The notes: generated by a model from the sequence alone, not told the origin. 64,000 nt of DNA from Halomonas huangheensis (GCF_001431725.1 NZ_CP013106.1:3224001-3288000), one strand, 5' to 3'. Numbered from the stretch's first letter, positions 17,296-28,374 are shown. Numbers and translations are program-made.

Positions 17296-20200
17296 AGGCA
17301 CACCTGACTCTCGCGGTGCTGCTACTGTCCGGAGTAGTTCACACCCCGAGCCTGGCGCAGGAGCAGTCCGGGCTCAGCCGATTCGACAACTTCCGCAGCT
17401 ACCCCTATCTCGACCGGGCCTATCGTGCCGCTGAGGAACAGCGCTGGACGGACGTACAGCGCTTGATGGAACACCTCCTCAAACGTGTCCCTGGAAGCCT
17501 CGAAGCTCATCGCCTGCTGGCACGCTCGCTGATGGAGCAGGGAGATCTCGACGGAGCTCTCGATACCCTCAACGGCCTCGATATCAATATCTCCAGCGCG
17601 CAAAAGCTGACGCTCCAACTCAGCTGGATCAATGCCGGCAAGGCCACTGCAAGCCAGGCCAGACAGTGGGCCAGCGAAACCACCGGTAGTGGACGCAAAC
17701 GCCTGTGGCAGGCCGAAGCCGAACACCTGCGCCAAAGCCGCGGTACAGCGGCCGCCATGGACTGGCTGAGCGGAATTGCCGAGCGCGGCAGTGACCTGCC
17801 CCTCGACCGCTATCTCGCCACACTCGCTGAGTCCACTCAAGACTGGCCAACCGTGGTCAGCTCACTGGAACCTCACGCCGCCAGCGGCAAGCTCAACGAC
17901 GTCGACTGGCAGCGCCTGACGTCCGGGCTGGTGGCCACCTCGGATGCCGCGGGGCTCGATCGCCTATTGGCATCGATGCCCGAGCATCGGCAGTCGGTGG
18001 CATTGAATGAGGCAGCACAACGAGCGATCGCTCTCGGCCACCCGGAGATCGCCGGGCGCTGGCTGAAGGAACTCGAGCGGCGCGGTGAACTGGATGCTAC
18101 AGGCCGGTCGATGCTGCTCGAAACAGCCTTCGAAGCTCAGGATACCGAGACCGTGCACGACCTCGCCATGCGCTCAACCGAGAATTGCCTCAGAGCAACT
18201 GTCTGGCTGGCCGATCAAGCGCCAGGCATGGCCAGGGAAGTGCTGGCTCACTGCCCTCCCGGTACCCACATCGATCCGGAAACCTGGTTGAATCTGGCAT
18301 CGCAGCTTGGCGCCACAGAGCTGATCGAGCGCATGCCGCTGCCGCGCGACCTCAACAATCGCCGCACCATGGTGCTGGTCCAGGAGAATGAACGCCAGGG
18401 TAACTGGCGGGCGGCACTAGCCTGGTTGCAGGACGTGCCCCCCAGCCCTGAACGCTGGCAACTCGAAGCCGAACTGGCCTCCCGTGCCGGCGATGCCCAG
18501 CGAGCCGCCCGCGCCTGGCAGACCCATTACCGACTGACAGGCGCCCCACAGTCGCTGGACACTGCCAGTCATCAGTTGGTCGAGAGTGGCCAACAGCAGC
18601 AGGCGCTGGAGCTCCTGCGAACGGCCTTCCAACAACATCCGGACCGACTCAACAGCAACAGCCTCACACGGCTGGCCGAACTCTTCCGTCAGGCCCCTGC
18701 CAGCCTGGATGCCGCCACCCTGGCCGCACTCAATGCGCGCCTGGCTCCCGAACAGCGTCCGTCGCTGATCGAGAGCCTTGCCTATGCCGAGCGCTGCGAC
18801 CTGGTCACCGCTCAGGCCAACGCCCTGAATCCACCCGCCTGGCGGGCGCTGGCAGTCTGCGCAGGGGATCACCCCGATGAAGCTGTCGCACTCTGGCAGA
18901 AGGCTCTGGAGCAAAGCCTTGTCGAGGGCAACACAGACGTCATCGAAACCGACCGACGAGCGTTGGCTTATGCGCTGGGCAACGCTGGCAAGGCTGAAGA
19001 TGCCTGGCAACAATGGCAGCAACTGCCCTGGCCGCATCTCGATAGCGATGCTCGAGAGGCCGCCTCTCGCAGCGCGCTGGCCGTTGGCGCAGCGGAAGAC
19101 GCCTGGACCATCTGGCAGAGCCTCGACACCAGCGACAGCCGAATTCAACTGCTCGGCGCGCGCATCGCCCTGGCTCGCGGTGAGGATGAGCGAGCCATCG
19201 CGCTGGCACGCGATGCAGCGGAGTCATCCAGCAATACCTCGGATGCTGCCGAGTATCTCACCGAGGCCAGTGCCATTGCTGCCAACGCCGGCGATCCGCT
19301 GTTGGCCACTCAGTGGCTGGAGCAGGCTCATCGACTCACCCCTGACTCACCTTCATTGACCCGCCAACTGGGCATGACTCTGGCCAACAGCGAGGACGCC
19401 GCTACTCGGCAACGTGCCGTCACGCTACTCGAACAATCCCGTCAGGACTATCCCGAGGATTACCTGACCACCGGCACTCTGGCCAATCTGGAAGTGGCTC
19501 TCGGCAACTACGCAAACGCCCGGCAGTGGCTGCGCCGCTCGATCGATCAGCAATCGGAGGCGTCTACCATCAGCGATGCAGACAGCCGCGAGATGGCCAA
19601 CCGACTCTATGCACAACGTCGTGCGCACGAAAGCCTCTCACGGCGCGACACCATACGTCTCTCCAGTAGCTGGGCCCCTACCCAGCCATCAGCGGGCATC
19701 TACAATGATGATGGCGGCGATAACGGCGGTGCCATCAATACCCAGATTCTGGAATGGGAGCACGCACTGGGCAGGGAACCCTGGTCGAGGGGCCGTCAAC
19801 TGGCGATGTATGGTCGTACCATCGTCGGCGGTGATGACCGCCACAGTTACGCCGATAGCCAGTCTTTAGGCCTCGGCCTGCGCGCCAGGCCCTTTGCCAG
19901 CCACAACTTGAACCTCTATGCCGAACTCTACGCGGATCACGACTACGCGAGCGACGATACTGATGTCGACCTGATGCTACGCGCCAATACGTCGTTGCTC
20001 GATCAAGGAGACTACAGTAGCGAGTGGCGGCCCAGTACGAACCACTGGAACGAACGTTCCCTGTACCTGGATACCGCCTGGTGGGTACACCGTGACGCGG
20101 CCCAGCTCTATGCGCGCTATCAGCAGGGCCATACCTTCAAGCTGCACACCAGCTCCGCCCAGACCTTGATGCCGTACATCGCCGCCCAATACACGCTTCA

Positions 20201-20399
20201 GAACAACGCCGACTGGGACGACCAGCAGGATGACAGCCGCCTGGCAGCGGGTCTGCGTTGGCAGCTCTGGTATGACGAGGACCAGTACAACGCCTGGCGC
20301 CGAAGACTTACCATCAGTACCGAATACCAGCACTCATTCACAGGCGACCTGTATGGCGGTGAACATGGATGGGCGGTAAGTCTGGAGCTAAGTCTGTAA
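17292..20399 (+). CDS. nfrA: NfrA-like outer-membrane glycan exporter / phage N4 adsorption protein A
   Basis: This 1035-residue protein has a signal peptide (MKAHLTLAVLLLSGVV, cleaved after SLA) and a long run of helical TPR-like repeats (about 30-780). A C-terminal region of alternating polar and aromatic strands (about 790-1035) ends in VSLELSL, as outer-membrane barrels do. This is the NfrA layout: periplasmic superhelix plus barrel, thought to export the glycan made by NfrB. It overlaps nfrB by four bases. The order wecB-nfrB-nfrA and the coupling support the name; sequence identity to E. coli NfrA was not computed. Confidence 0.88.
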   Translation: MKAHLTLAVLLLSGVVHTPSLAQEQSGLSRFDNFRSYPYLDRAYRAAEEQRWTDVQRLMEHLLKRVPGSLEAHRLLARSLMEQGDLDGALDTLNGLDINISSAQKLTLQLSWINAGKATASQARQWASETTGSGRKRLWQAEAEHLRQSRGTAAAMDWLSGIAERGSDLPLDRYLATLAESTQDWPTVVSSLEPHAASGKLNDVDWQRLTSGLVATSDAAGLDRLLASMPEHRQSVALNEAAQRAIALGHPEIAGRWLKELERRGELDATGRSMLLETAFEAQDTETVHDLAMRSTENCLRATVWLADQAPGMAREVLAHCPPGTHIDPETWLNLASQLGATELIERMPLPRDLNNRRTMVLVQENERQGNWRAALAWLQDVPPSPERWQLEAELASRAGDAQRAARAWQTHYRLTGAPQSLDTASHQLVESGQQQQALELLRTAFQQHPDRLNSNSLTRLAELFRQAPASLDAATLAALNARLAPEQRPSLIESLAYAERCDLVTAQANALNPPAWRALAVCAGDHPDEAVALWQKALEQSLVEGNTDVIETDRRALAYALGNAGKAEDAWQQWQQLPWPHLDSDAREAASRSALAVGAAEDAWTIWQSLDTSDSRIQLLGARIALARGEDERAIALARDAAESSSNTSDAAEYLTEASAIAANAGDPLLATQWLEQAHRLTPDSPSLTRQLGMTLANSEDAATRQRAVTLLEQSRQDYPEDYLTTGTLANLEVALGNYANARQWLRRSIDQQSEASTISDADSREMANRLYAQRRAHESLSRRDTIRLSSSWAPTQPSAGIYNDDGGDNGGAINTQILEWEHALGREPWSRGRQLAMYGRTIVGGDDRHSYADSQSLGLGLRARPFASHNLNLYAELYADHDYASDDTDVDLMLRANTSLLDQGDYSSEWRPSTNHWNERSLYLDTAWWVHRDAAQLYARYQQGHTFKLHTSSAQTLMPYIAAQYTLQNNADWDDQQDDSRLAAGLRWQLWYDEDQYNAWRRRLTISTEYQHSFTGDLYGGEHGWAVSLELSL

Positions 20400-21316
20400 T
20401 GCGCAGGCGCATCGTGGCCGGGGCCCTGACAGTAGCATTACTGGGGCTGGCCCTGGCCTTTCCGATCCTGAGGAACCTCCTGTTTCGCGCGGAACACGTG
20501 CCGTCTGGAGAACTGTTCGCCTCCCACGGCATCTTCTACCAGCCGCAGAACGCCGATGCGTCACTGAGCTCGACTCAGTGGGATGAACTGTGGCAACACA
20601 CCCGAGATGTCGGCTTCGATCGTGTCTTCGTACAGTGGACTCGCCATGGGAATAGCGACTTTGGTGGTGGTAATGGCTGGTTGGCCCAGGCACTGACATC
20701 CGCCGAAGAGCATGGACTGAAACTGGTTGTCGGTCTGAGCCAGGATCCTCATTACTACTCTGTGCTCCCCGACAATGCAGGTTTCGCCAGTTACTGGCAG
20801 CAGCAGATGTTGGAGACAGCTCGGCAACAGCGAATCGTGCAGGACGAATGGCCACTGAATCCAGTCGGTTGGTATCTGTCACTGGAGCTCGATGACTGGT
20901 TGTTCCGCGACCCAGACGTACGCAACGAATTGAATCGACAATTGGCCGATACCGCCAGGACTCTGGATGGTCAACTCCACTTGAGCATGTTCACCGGCGG
21001 CTTCTTGCCACCCAGGCGTTATGCGGAGTGGGCCAACACCCTGACAGGCAACGGCTGGCAGGTCTGGTGGCAGGATGGTCATGGCACCCACAGCCTCGAC
21101 CCTGCATTACGCGCCACCTACGAGCAGGACCTGGCCTGTAACATCGGTATCGTACGTGAGGCCTTCAATACACTCTCTGCGCCACATGAAACCTTCCGTG
21201 CCGAACCCGCTCAGCCACATACTGACCCCAACAGCTGCCACCCACAGGTGGTCTTCTCTCTACGCTACATGAGCTGGGCTGGGGCCCTGCGCGATGAATC
21301 AGCCGACGACTCTTGA
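20399..21316 (+). CDS. YbcH-like / DUF4434-type protein of the nfr operon
   Basis: This 305-residue product starts at an ATG that overlaps the nfrA stop (TAATG), a coupled junction. An N-terminal helix (about 6-24) is a signal anchor. The rest, with FYQPQNAD, VFVQWTRHG, LVVGLSQDP and GWYLSLELDDW segments, reads like a glycoside-hydrolase-type TIM barrel of the DUF4434 group. E. coli has a third nfr gene, ybcH, in the same position. I infer that this is the equivalent and that it may trim or hydrolyse the exported glycan in the periplasm. The acidic ELDDW motif could be catalytic, but this is not shown. Confidence 0.7.
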   Translation: MRRRIVAGALTVALLGLALAFPILRNLLFRAEHVPSGELFASHGIFYQPQNADASLSSTQWDELWQHTRDVGFDRVFVQWTRHGNSDFGGGNGWLAQALTSAEEHGLKLVVGLSQDPHYYSVLPDNAGFASYWQQQMLETARQQRIVQDEWPLNPVGWYLSLELDDWLFRDPDVRNELNRQLADTARTLDGQLHLSMFTGGFLPPRRYAEWANTLTGNGWQVWWQDGHGTHSLDPALRATYEQDLACNIGIVREAFNTLSAPHETFRAEPAQPHTDPNSCHPQVVFSLRYMSWAGALRDESADDS

Positions 21317-21333
21317 TTTCGCTCGTGTCCCGG

Positions 21334-22266
21334 TCAGGCTCCCACTACCGGCTCTGCCAATTGCCGAGACAGCCACTCCACCAGTGCGTTGCTTGCCGGA
21401 TGTCTCGGCGCGCCACGATCGCCGGGAATCACCAGCGTCAGTCGCGCCTCGGTGGTCACGAAGCCCCAGGGCGCAACCAGGCGTCCGCTGCGCAGGTCCT
21501 CCTCGACCAGATAGTCCGGCGCAATGCCGATGCCCAACCCCACCAGAGTAGCCTCGAGCAGATAACTCAGGTGCTCGAAGCTCTGTGCCACGCCAGGCTC
21601 GAATATCGATACGCCTTGATGGCGGGCCCAGTCAGCCCAGGCACCAGCACGCGATCCGGTATGCAGCAACGGCAACTCTGCCAGCAACTCGGTCGGCGGT
21701 GGCGACTCACTCTCCAGTTCAGGCCACTGTCCGGGCCTCATCACCGGCCCGATGCGCTCCGGGCCCAGCACATGTAGCTGTTCATCATCGCCACACTGCA
21801 GAGGTGGAGACTGGAAACGCAACACAGCGTCGACACCAGGACGCAGCAAACTGCTGTCGTCACTGGCGGTCAGGTGCAACTGCAGTTCCGGAAGGGCCTG
21901 CTGCAGTTTCGCCATCCGTGGGATGAACCAGCGCGCCAGAAACGACCCCGGACAACTCAGCACAAATGGTGCCTTGCCATCCACCCGCGACAGCTCACGG
22001 CAGGCCTGTGCCAGACCGGAAAAATGCTGTCGGGTTGCCGCAGCCATCTGGCGCCCGGCATTGGTCAGCACCAGCCCACGCCCGGCACGCTCGAACAGCG
22101 CGATGCCCAACTGCGCCTCCAACTGCCTGATCTGGCGGCTGACCGCTCCATGAGTGACATGCAGCAACTCGGCAGCACCCGACACGCTGTACTGGCTGGC
22201 AACCGCATCGAAAGCACGCAGAGCGTTGAGTGAAGGAAGGTCGGTCAGATCGGAGGACTCGGCCAT
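21334..22266 (-). CDS. trpI: LysR-family regulator TrpI, probable activator of trpBA
   Basis: This 310-residue LysR protein has its helix-turn-helix at about residues 10-70 (LPSLNALRAFDAV, VTHGAVSRQIRQLE, ALFERAGRGLVLT). The HVTHGAVSRQ helix is that of the GcvA/AmpR/TrpI subgroup. Divergence from trpB with a shared operator region is the arrangement of TrpI in Pseudomonas, where indoleglycerol phosphate is the co-inducer. The ATG at 22266 is preferred; a GTG at 22278 is an alternative. The C-terminal half is an ordinary LysR effector domain. The ligand is inferred from context. Confidence 0.85.
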   Translation of the reverse strand: MAESSDLTDLPSLNALRAFDAVASQYSVSGAAELLHVTHGAVSRQIRQLEAQLGIALFERAGRGLVLTNAGRQMAAATRQHFSGLAQACRELSRVDGKAPFVLSCPGSFLARWFIPRMAKLQQALPELQLHLTASDDSSLLRPGVDAVLRFQSPPLQCGDDEQLHVLGPERIGPVMRPGQWPELESESPPPTELLAELPLLHTGSRAGAWADWARHQGVSIFEPGVAQSFEHLSYLLEATLVGLGIGIAPDYLVEEDLRSGRLVAPWGFVTTEARLTLVIPGDRGAPRHPASNALVEWLSRQLAEPVVGA

Positions 22267-22284
22267 GCCGGCATTCACCCCTCA

Positions 22285-22301
22285 TGTGAGAATATCTCAC
22301 A
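22285..22301. promoter_or_regulatory. 17-bp palindrome TGTGAG-N5-CTCACA in the trpI-trpB gap, probable TrpI operator
   Basis: The palindrome TGTGAGAATATCTCACA is perfect outside its central bases and contains the T-N11-A core of LysR sites. It lies just upstream of trpI and about 130 bp before trpB, where the high-affinity TrpI site is expected. Confidence 0.65.
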
Positions 22302-22428
22302 CATTATGGCAAATTAATCGATATTCCTCGAGTGAGTAACAACCTAGTCTATTCCTATCCAGGCTCACCCATTGGCTCAAGCCAGGTGGCAATCATTGAA
22401 TTTTCCTTGCAATGGTGAGGTTTCCAAC

Positions 22429-23661
22429 ATGACCCAGCCCAACCTTCAGACCGGCCCCGACGAACGAGGCTTCTTTGGTGACTTCGGCGGCCGCTTTGTG
22501 GCCGAAACTCTGATGCCGCTGATCCTCGACCTGCAAAAGGAATACGAAGACGCCCGTCAGGACCCAGAGTTTGCCGCCGAGCTGGACGAATTATCGCGCG
22601 ACTATGTCGGTCGTCAAAGTCCTCTGTATTACGCGGCACGCCTCACTGAACACCTCGGCGGAGCAAAGATCTACCTCAAGCGCGAAGACCTGATGCACAC
22701 CGGCGCGCACAAGATCAACAATGCGCTGGGCCAGATCCTGTTGGCACGGCGTATGGGCAAGACCCGCATCATTGCCGAAACCGGCGCCGGCATGCACGGC
22801 GTTGCCACCGCCACCGTCGCGGCGCGTTTCGGACTCGACTGCGTCATCTACATGGGCAGCACCGATATTCACCGGCAGCAACCCAATGTGCATCGCATGC
22901 AACTGCTCGGCGCCACCGTACGCCCGGTAACCGCGGGTGACGGTACGCTCAAGGATGCCATGAATGAGGCTTTGCGCGACTGGGTGACCAATGTCGAGGA
23001 CACCTTCTACATCATCGGTACCGTTGCTGGCCCTCACCCCTACCCGGCCATGGTGCGCGACTTCCAGTCGGTGATCGGCAAGGAAGTTCGCCAGCAGCTC
23101 GAGGACAAGGAAGGTCGTCTACCGGATTCGCTGGTAGCCTGTATCGGCGGCGGCTCCAATGCCATGGGCCTGTTCCACCCCTTTATCGATGACAGCAGCG
23201 TGGCACTGATCGGTGTTGAGGCCGCCGGTGAGGGCATGGACACTCCCCGCCATGCTGCCAGCCTGCAAGGTGGTCATCCTGGCGTCCTGCACGGCAACCG
23301 CACTTTTCTGCTCCAGGACGAGCAAGGCCAGATCAGTGACGCCCACTCGATTTCTGCGGGTCTCGACTATCCTGGCATCGGCCCCGAGCACGCATGGTTG
23401 AATCAAGTCGGGCGTGCCGAATATGTCGCAGCTACCGACCAGCAGGCACTGGACGCTTTCACTCTGCTCTGCCGCCTTGAAGGCATCATTCCGGCGCTGG
23501 AATCCTCGCATGCTCTGGCCGAAGTCATACGGCGTGCGCCGACGCTTCCCGCCGACCATCTGATGGTCGTCAACCTCAGCGGGCGCGGCGACAAGGACAT
23601 GGCCACCGTTACCGAGCATCTGGCAGATAGCCTTGGCCTCGATACCAGCGATGCCAACTGA
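22429..23661 (+). CDS. trpB: Tryptophan synthase beta subunit
   Basis: This 410-residue protein carries the full TrpB signature: [17 protein letters not shown] at the start, the PLP lysine K95 in the HKINNALGQ loop, [10 protein letters not shown], and the phosphate-binding loop GGGSNAMG. It makes tryptophan from indole and serine as part of the alpha2-beta2 complex in the cytosol. GGTGAGG precedes the ATG at 22429; a TTG-initiated longer reading lacks conservation. It lies 27 bp before trpA with which it forms an operon under TrpI. Nothing is missing compared with family length (about 400). Confidence 0.97.
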   Translation: MTQPNLQTGPDERGFFGDFGGRFVAETLMPLILDLQKEYEDARQDPEFAAELDELSRDYVGRQSPLYYAARLTEHLGGAKIYLKREDLMHTGAHKINNALGQILLARRMGKTRIIAETGAGMHGVATATVAARFGLDCVIYMGSTDIHRQQPNVHRMQLLGATVRPVTAGDGTLKDAMNEALRDWVTNVEDTFYIIGTVAGPHPYPAMVRDFQSVIGKEVRQQLEDKEGRLPDSLVACIGGGSNAMGLFHPFIDDSSVALIGVEAAGEGMDTPRHAASLQGGHPGVLHGNRTFLLQDEQGQISDAHSISAGLDYPGIGPEHAWLNQVGRAEYVAATDQQALDAFTLLCRLEGIIPALESSHALAEVIRRAPTLPADHLMVVNLSGRGDKDMATVTEHLADSLGLDTSDAN

Positions 23662-23688
23662 CCGAATCCAGCGCCTTCAGGAGACACC

Positions 23689-24513
23689 ATGATGACCACT
23701 ACCCACGATCGCCTGCGTCACCGCTTCACCCAACTGCGTGAAGAAAACCGTGCTGCATTGGTAACCTATATTGCCGCTGGCGACCCCGACTACACCACCA
23801 GCCTCGCGACGCTTCTCGGCCTTGCCGAGGCCGGTGCCGATATCATCGAACTGGGTATGCCATTCACCGACCCGATGGCCGATGGCCTTGCCATCCAGCA
23901 TGCCACACGCCGTGCTCTGGACGCTGGACATACCATGGAAAAGACCCTCGATATGGTGCGGGAACTGCGCCGTGAGGATAACGATACTCCAGTGGTGTTG
24001 ATGGGCTACTACAATCCCATCTACCGCCGCGGCGTCGAGCGTTTCCTCAGCGAGGCACACAGCGCGGGTGTTGACGGCCTGATCGTCGTCGACCTGCCCC
24101 CGGAACACGACGACGAACTTTGCCTGCCTGCGGCGGCGGCAGGGCTCAACTTCATCCGCCTGGCCACGCCGACGACCGACGCACGCCGTCTGCCCGGCGT
24201 GCTCGCCAACACCTCTGGCTTTCTGTATTACGTCTCCAGCAATGGCGTCACCGGCGGCGCAGCCCCAACCGCCGAGCGTGTCGCCACGGAAATCGAACGC
24301 ATCCGCGAGCACAGCGATATCCCCATCGCGGTTGGCTTCGGGATCCGCACTCCCGAACAGGCAGCAGCCATCGGTCGCTTTGCCGACGGCGTGGTGGTCG
24401 GATCGGCACTGATTGATGCCCAGGCCAACGGCGCAACGCCTGAACAAGGCACCGCCGCAGTACATCAGCTGACGCGTGAACTGGCTGCCGCGATAAGAAA
24501 GGCAAGAGACTGA
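23689..24513 (+). CDS. trpA: Tryptophan synthase alpha subunit
   Basis: This 274-residue TIM-barrel enzyme cleaves indoleglycerol phosphate to indole, which is channelled to TrpB. The catalytic residues correspond to E54 (IIELGMPF) and D65 (MADG). The usual PFSDPxADGPxIQ signature reads [13 protein letters not shown] here, a mild variation. Further conserved parts are [18 protein letters not shown] and [16 protein letters not shown] precedes the tandem ATGs at 23689/23692; either could start. Confidence 0.97.
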   Translation: MMTTTHDRLRHRFTQLREENRAALVTYIAAGDPDYTTSLATLLGLAEAGADIIELGMPFTDPMADGLAIQHATRRALDAGHTMEKTLDMVRELRREDNDTPVVLMGYYNPIYRRGVERFLSEAHSAGVDGLIVVDLPPEHDDELCLPAAAAGLNFIRLATPTTDARRLPGVLANTSGFLYYVSSNGVTGGAAPTAERVATEIERIREHSDIPIAVGFGIRTPEQAAAIGRFADGVVVGSALIDAQANGATPEQGTAAVHQLTRELAAAIRKARD

Positions 24514-24722
24514 AAAACAAGCTGTAAGCTTCGAGCGGCGAGCTTTAAAGCTATCCAGTGCCGCCTGACAATGCGCAGACAAGGCTCGGGTTCGGGGTTC
24601 AAGCTCGAGCGTAGAGTGCTCGTCGCTCGAAGCTCGTCTCTTGGGTTCACTTACAGCTTATAACTTACAGCTTAAAGCTGATGTAATGACTTACAGTTCG
24701 AGCAGCTCAGGCTGCTCGCCTG
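24514..24722. repeat. Spacer repeat of the GCTGTAAGCTT/TAACTTACAGCTTA family, with a hairpin
   Basis: The DNA after trpA begins with AAGCTGTAAGCTTCGAGC and ends with CTTACAGCTTATAACTTACA, which recur in similar form at 38311-38350 and 41812-41830. A perfect 8-bp hairpin cgagcagc/gctgctcg lies at 24699-24718. No coding sequence is seen. Confidence 0.6.
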
Positions 24723-24848
24723 CGACTTAAGTCGACCCCACCCGGCGTCGACGGAGTGTTAGAATGCGCCGCTTCGTGGACAACCCACGTCTGCATAGCA
24801 CCGAAAAGGGCGTGATCCGCCCCCATTTCACACTCCGAGAACACCAAT

Positions 24849-26090
24849 ATGACAGCCCCGTTCCTTGCCCCGCTGCGCCCGATCATGCGCCTGGGCCTGA
24901 TCCCGCAGATCGCCATCGGCATTCTGTGTGGTGTACTGCTGGTCCTTGTCTCACCGCAGGCCGCTGAGTCCGTGTCCCTGCTGGGGCAGATCTTCATTTC
25001 CGCGCTCAAGGCTGTGGCTCCAATACTGGTATTCGTGCTGGTAATGGCGGCGATTGCCAATCATCAGAAGGGCCAACCCACCCATATCCGTTCGGTGCTG
25101 GTACTGTATCTCGTCGGCACCCTGGTGGCGGCACTGGTCGCAGTTACCGCCAGTTTCCTGTTCCCAACCACCCTGATCATCGATACTGCCCAGGCCAGTG
25201 GCACACCTCCGGGCAGTGTGATCGAGATTCTGCGTGATCTGCTGCTCAGCGTGGTAGCCAATCCGGTCACTGCACTGATGGAAGCCAACTTCGTGGCAAT
25301 TCTCGCCTGGGCTGTAGGCCTCGGTATCAGCCTGCGCGGAGCCAACACCACAACACTGAATGCGCTCAACGACCTATCAAACGCGGTAGCAAATATCGTG
25401 CGTCTGGTGATTCGCCTCGCACCATTGGGCATCTTCGGCCTGGTGGCCGGCACCCTGGCCGATTCCGGCATGGGCGCGCTGCTCGACTATGGCCGCCTGC
25501 TGGCCGTGATCGTCGGTTGTATGCTGTTCGTGGCGCTGGTCACCAACCCGCTGATCGTGTTCCTGACCACGCGTCGCAACCCCTATCCGCTGGTGTTCAC
25601 CTGCCTGCGCGGTAGCGCAATCACCGCCTTCTTCACTCGCAGTAGTGCGGCCAACATTCCGATCAACCTCGAGCTGTGCAAGCGCCTGAAGCTGCATGCT
25701 GATACCTATTCGATCTCGATTCCGCTGGGCGCAACCATCAATATGGCGGGTGCCGCCATCACCATCACGGTGATCACGCTGGCCACGACCCATACGCTGG
25801 GCATCAGTGTCGACTTCCCCACCGCCCTGCTGCTGTGCGTAGTCTCGGCGCTGGCGGCCTGCGGCGTTTCCGGTGTCGCCGGTGGTTCACTGCTGCTGAT
25901 CCCGATGGCTGCAAGCCTGTTCGGAATTTCTGCAGATGTCGCCATGCAGGTAGTGGCCATCGGTTTCGTGATCAGCGTAGTGCAGGACTCCACCGAAACG
26001 GCTCTCAACTCCTCCACTGATGTGCTGTTTACCGCCGCCGCCTGCCGTGCGCGTGAGCGAGAACAGCTGTCGAGCCAAACTGCAGACTGA
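24849..26090 (+). CDS. sstT: Serine/threonine:sodium symporter SstT
   Basis: This 413-residue carrier has the DAACS-type membrane pattern. The start [34 protein letters not shown], the [17 protein letters not shown] segment and the ion-binding [14 protein letters not shown] segment are all typical of SstT. It takes up serine and threonine with sodium across the inner membrane, which suits a halophile. The start codon is an ATG after GAGAACACCAAT, a weak ribosome site. A strong hairpin terminator follows the stop by 25 bp. Family and length agree with E. coli SstT (414). Confidence 0.93.
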   Translation: MTAPFLAPLRPIMRLGLIPQIAIGILCGVLLVLVSPQAAESVSLLGQIFISALKAVAPILVFVLVMAAIANHQKGQPTHIRSVLVLYLVGTLVAALVAVTASFLFPTTLIIDTAQASGTPPGSVIEILRDLLLSVVANPVTALMEANFVAILAWAVGLGISLRGANTTTLNALNDLSNAVANIVRLVIRLAPLGIFGLVAGTLADSGMGALLDYGRLLAVIVGCMLFVALVTNPLIVFLTTRRNPYPLVFTCLRGSAITAFFTRSSAANIPINLELCKRLKLHADTYSISIPLGATINMAGAAITITVITLATTHTLGISVDFPTALLLCVVSALAACGVSGVAGGSLLLIPMAASLFGISADVAMQVVAIGFVISVVQDSTETALNSSTDVLFTAAACRAREREQLSSQTAD

Positions 26091-26114
26091 CGCTACCGCC
26101 GAAACCGCATATGC

Positions 26115-26150
26115 AAAAAGGGCCGATACCCGGAGGTATCGGCCCTTTTT
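26115..26150. terminator. Bidirectional intrinsic terminator after sstT
   Basis: Arms aaaaagggccgatacc and ggtatcggcccttttt are perfect around a 4-base loop, with T-runs on both strands. It can end sstT on the plus strand and htpG readthrough on the minus strand. Confidence 0.92.
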
Positions 26151-26324
26151 CATTCCCCTGACAGCATCACTGGACACTGCCACGTCGAATTCAATGCTTC
26201 CGGTCCACCTTCAAACCCTGAAGGAAATCACCATCCGTTGGCCTACCGGAAGCACAGGATCAACATATCAGCCATTGGCGGCGGGTAGATTGATCCATAT
26301 CAAACGACGTCTCCCGATGAGAGA

Positions 26325-28226
26325 TCAGGCACTGAGCAGAGCGTTCAGGCGTTTGACATAGGCTGCCGGGTCATCGAGATGACCACCTTCAGCAATGATT
26401 GCCTGATCCAACAGAATGCGTGCCAGATCATCAAAGCCCTCATCGGTGCCTTCAAGACGACCAACCAGCACATGCTCCGGGTTAAGCTCGAGGATCGGCT
26501 TGACTTCGGGAAGTGCCTGCCCGGCAGCTTCCATGATACGGCGCATCTGGTAGCCCATTTCATGTTCCGGCAGCACCACACAAGCGGGAGAGTCGGTCAG
26601 ACGATGCGTAACCCGGACTTCCTGGACCTCATCACCCAGTGCATCCTTGACGCGCTTGACGAGCTCTTCCTTGGCCTTTGCGGTTTCTTCCTGAGCCTTC
26701 TTCTCGTCCTCGTTCTCGACATCCCCCAGGTCGAGGTCGCCCTTGGCAACATCGACCAGTTTCCTGCCGTCGAACTCAGTCAGGTGGCTCATCAGCCACT
26801 CGTCGATACGATCATGCAGCAGCACCACTTCGACGCCCTTCTTGCGGAAGATCTCGAGGTGCGGACTGTTACGCGCTGCATTGAAGCCATCGGCAACGAT
26901 GTAGTAGATCTTGTCCTGGCCTTCCTGCATGCGTGACACATAATCGGCCAACGATTGATCCTGAGTAGCACTATCGGTATGCGTGGTAGCAAAACGCAGC
27001 AGCTCAGCGATCTTCTCGCGGTTGGCGGAATCTTCTGCAGGACCTTCCTTGAGCACCGAACCGAAGGTGTTCCAGAAGCCCTGATAAGCCTCCTTGTCCC
27101 TGGCCAGCTTCTTGAGCATGTCCAGCGCACGCTTGGTCAGCGCAGACTTGATCCGATCGACCTTTGGGTCCTGCTGCAGCAGTTCACGTGACACGTTGAG
27201 TGACAGGTCACGAGTGTCGAGCACACCTTTGACAAAGCGCAGATACAGCGGCAGGAATTGCTCGGCATCGTCCATGATGAACACGCGCTGTACGTACAGT
27301 TTGACGCCACGCGCGCCATCACGCTCATACAGGTCGAAAGGCGCACGACCCGGTACATACAGCAGGCTGGTGTACTCGAGCTTGCCTTCGACCTTGTTAT
27401 GGCTCCAGGTCAGCGGATCGGAGAAATCATGAGCGATGTGCTTGAAGAAGGACTTGTATTCGTCATCTGACACTTCACCCTTGGGGCGCACCCAGAGGGC
27501 GGTTGCCTCGTTGACCGTTTCCCAGGTGGTAACTTCTGAACCTTCTACCTCGTTGCCGTCATCGTCATGCGCCTTTTCTGTACGAGGCATCTTGACCGGC
27601 ACTTCGATGTGATCGGAATACTTGCGCACGAGGCTCTGAAGACGGAAATCATCAGCGAATTCCTGTGCGTCTTCCTTGAGGTGCAGAATGATCTCTGTGC
27701 CGTGACGCTCGCGTTCGACATCAGCAACCGTGAACTCTCCCTCACCGCGTGAACGCCACTCGACACCGCTGGAGGCATCATCACCCGCCTTGCGGGTGCG
27801 CACGGTGATCTCATCGGCGACGATAAAGCCCGAATAGAAGCCCACCCCGAACTGACCAATCAGGCGCGCATCCTTCTGCTGTTCACCGGAGAGCTGCTTG
27901 AGGAATTCAGCGGTGCCACTACGGGCAATGGTGCCGAGATTGGCAATGACATCCTCACGGTTCATACCGACACCGTTATCGCGGATGGTTACCGTACCGG
28001 CATCGCTGTCGTGTTCGATTTCGATGCGTAGCTCACTGTCGCCTTCATACAAGCTATCGTTGTCCAGCGCTGCATAGCGCAGCTTGTCGCAAGCATCGGC
28101 TGAATTGGAGATCAGCTCACGCAGGAATATCTCGCGATTGGAGTACAACGAATGAATCATCAGATTGAGGAGCTGTTTCACCTCAGTCTGGAAACCCAGG
28201 GTTTCTTCTTGGGTAGCGGTGGTCAT
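26325..28226 (-). CDS. htpG: Heat-shock chaperone Hsp90
   Basis: This 633-residue HtpG has an N-terminal GHKL ATPase ([40 protein letters not shown]), a middle domain with [11 protein letters not shown] and the arginine-bearing SRELLQQD segment, and a C-terminal dimerisation part. It remodels client proteins in the cytosol in an ATP-dependent way. I choose the ATG at 28226 ([12 protein letters not shown]), since the upstream in-frame ATG at 28250 lacks a ribosome site. A near-perfect heat-shock promoter lies about 100 bp upstream. Length matches the family (about 625-635). Confidence 0.97.
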   Translation of the reverse strand: MTTATQEETLGFQTEVKQLLNLMIHSLYSNREIFLRELISNSADACDKLRYAALDNDSLYEGDSELRIEIEHDSDAGTVTIRDNGVGMNREDVIANLGTIARSGTAEFLKQLSGEQQKDARLIGQFGVGFYSGFIVADEITVRTRKAGDDASSGVEWRSRGEGEFTVADVERERHGTEIILHLKEDAQEFADDFRLQSLVRKYSDHIEVPVKMPRTEKAHDDDGNEVEGSEVTTWETVNEATALWVRPKGEVSDDEYKSFFKHIAHDFSDPLTWSHNKVEGKLEYTSLLYVPGRAPFDLYERDGARGVKLYVQRVFIMDDAEQFLPLYLRFVKGVLDTRDLSLNVSRELLQQDPKVDRIKSALTKRALDMLKKLARDKEAYQGFWNTFGSVLKEGPAEDSANREKIAELLRFATTHTDSATQDQSLADYVSRMQEGQDKIYYIVADGFNAARNSPHLEIFRKKGVEVVLLHDRIDEWLMSHLTEFDGRKLVDVAKGDLDLGDVENEDEKKAQEETAKAKEELVKRVKDALGDEVQEVRVTHRLTDSPACVVLPEHEMGYQMRRIMEAAGQALPEVKPILELNPEHVLVGRLEGTDEGFDDLARILLDQAIIAEGGHLDDPAAYVKRLNALLSA

Positions 28227-28325
28227 GGTTGGTCGAACCCCTTTCAACATTGCTGGCCAGTATCCGCGGCAAGCGCCGCTGATTGATCAGCGCCCATCGC
28301 GGGCACTACTTCAATATGCAAGGGG

Positions 28326-28353
28326 ATATGGGGCCCGGTAACAGCTTTTCAAG
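28326..28353 (-). promoter_or_regulatory. Sigma-32 heat-shock promoter of htpG
   Basis: On the minus strand CTTGAAA and CCCCATAT are separated by 13 bases, an almost exact match to the RpoH consensus (CTTGAAA-N11-16-CCCCATnT). It predicts a transcript start near 28318 and an htpG leader of about 90 bases. Confidence 0.88.
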
Positions 28354-28374
28354 CCGTGACCGCCTGGAAAAACG

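Noticed and set aside
26196..26253. Inverted words gcttccggt / accggaagc downstream of htpG as a terminator
   Set aside because: The arms are about 40 bases apart without a T-run; the strong hairpin at 26115-26150 is a better candidate.
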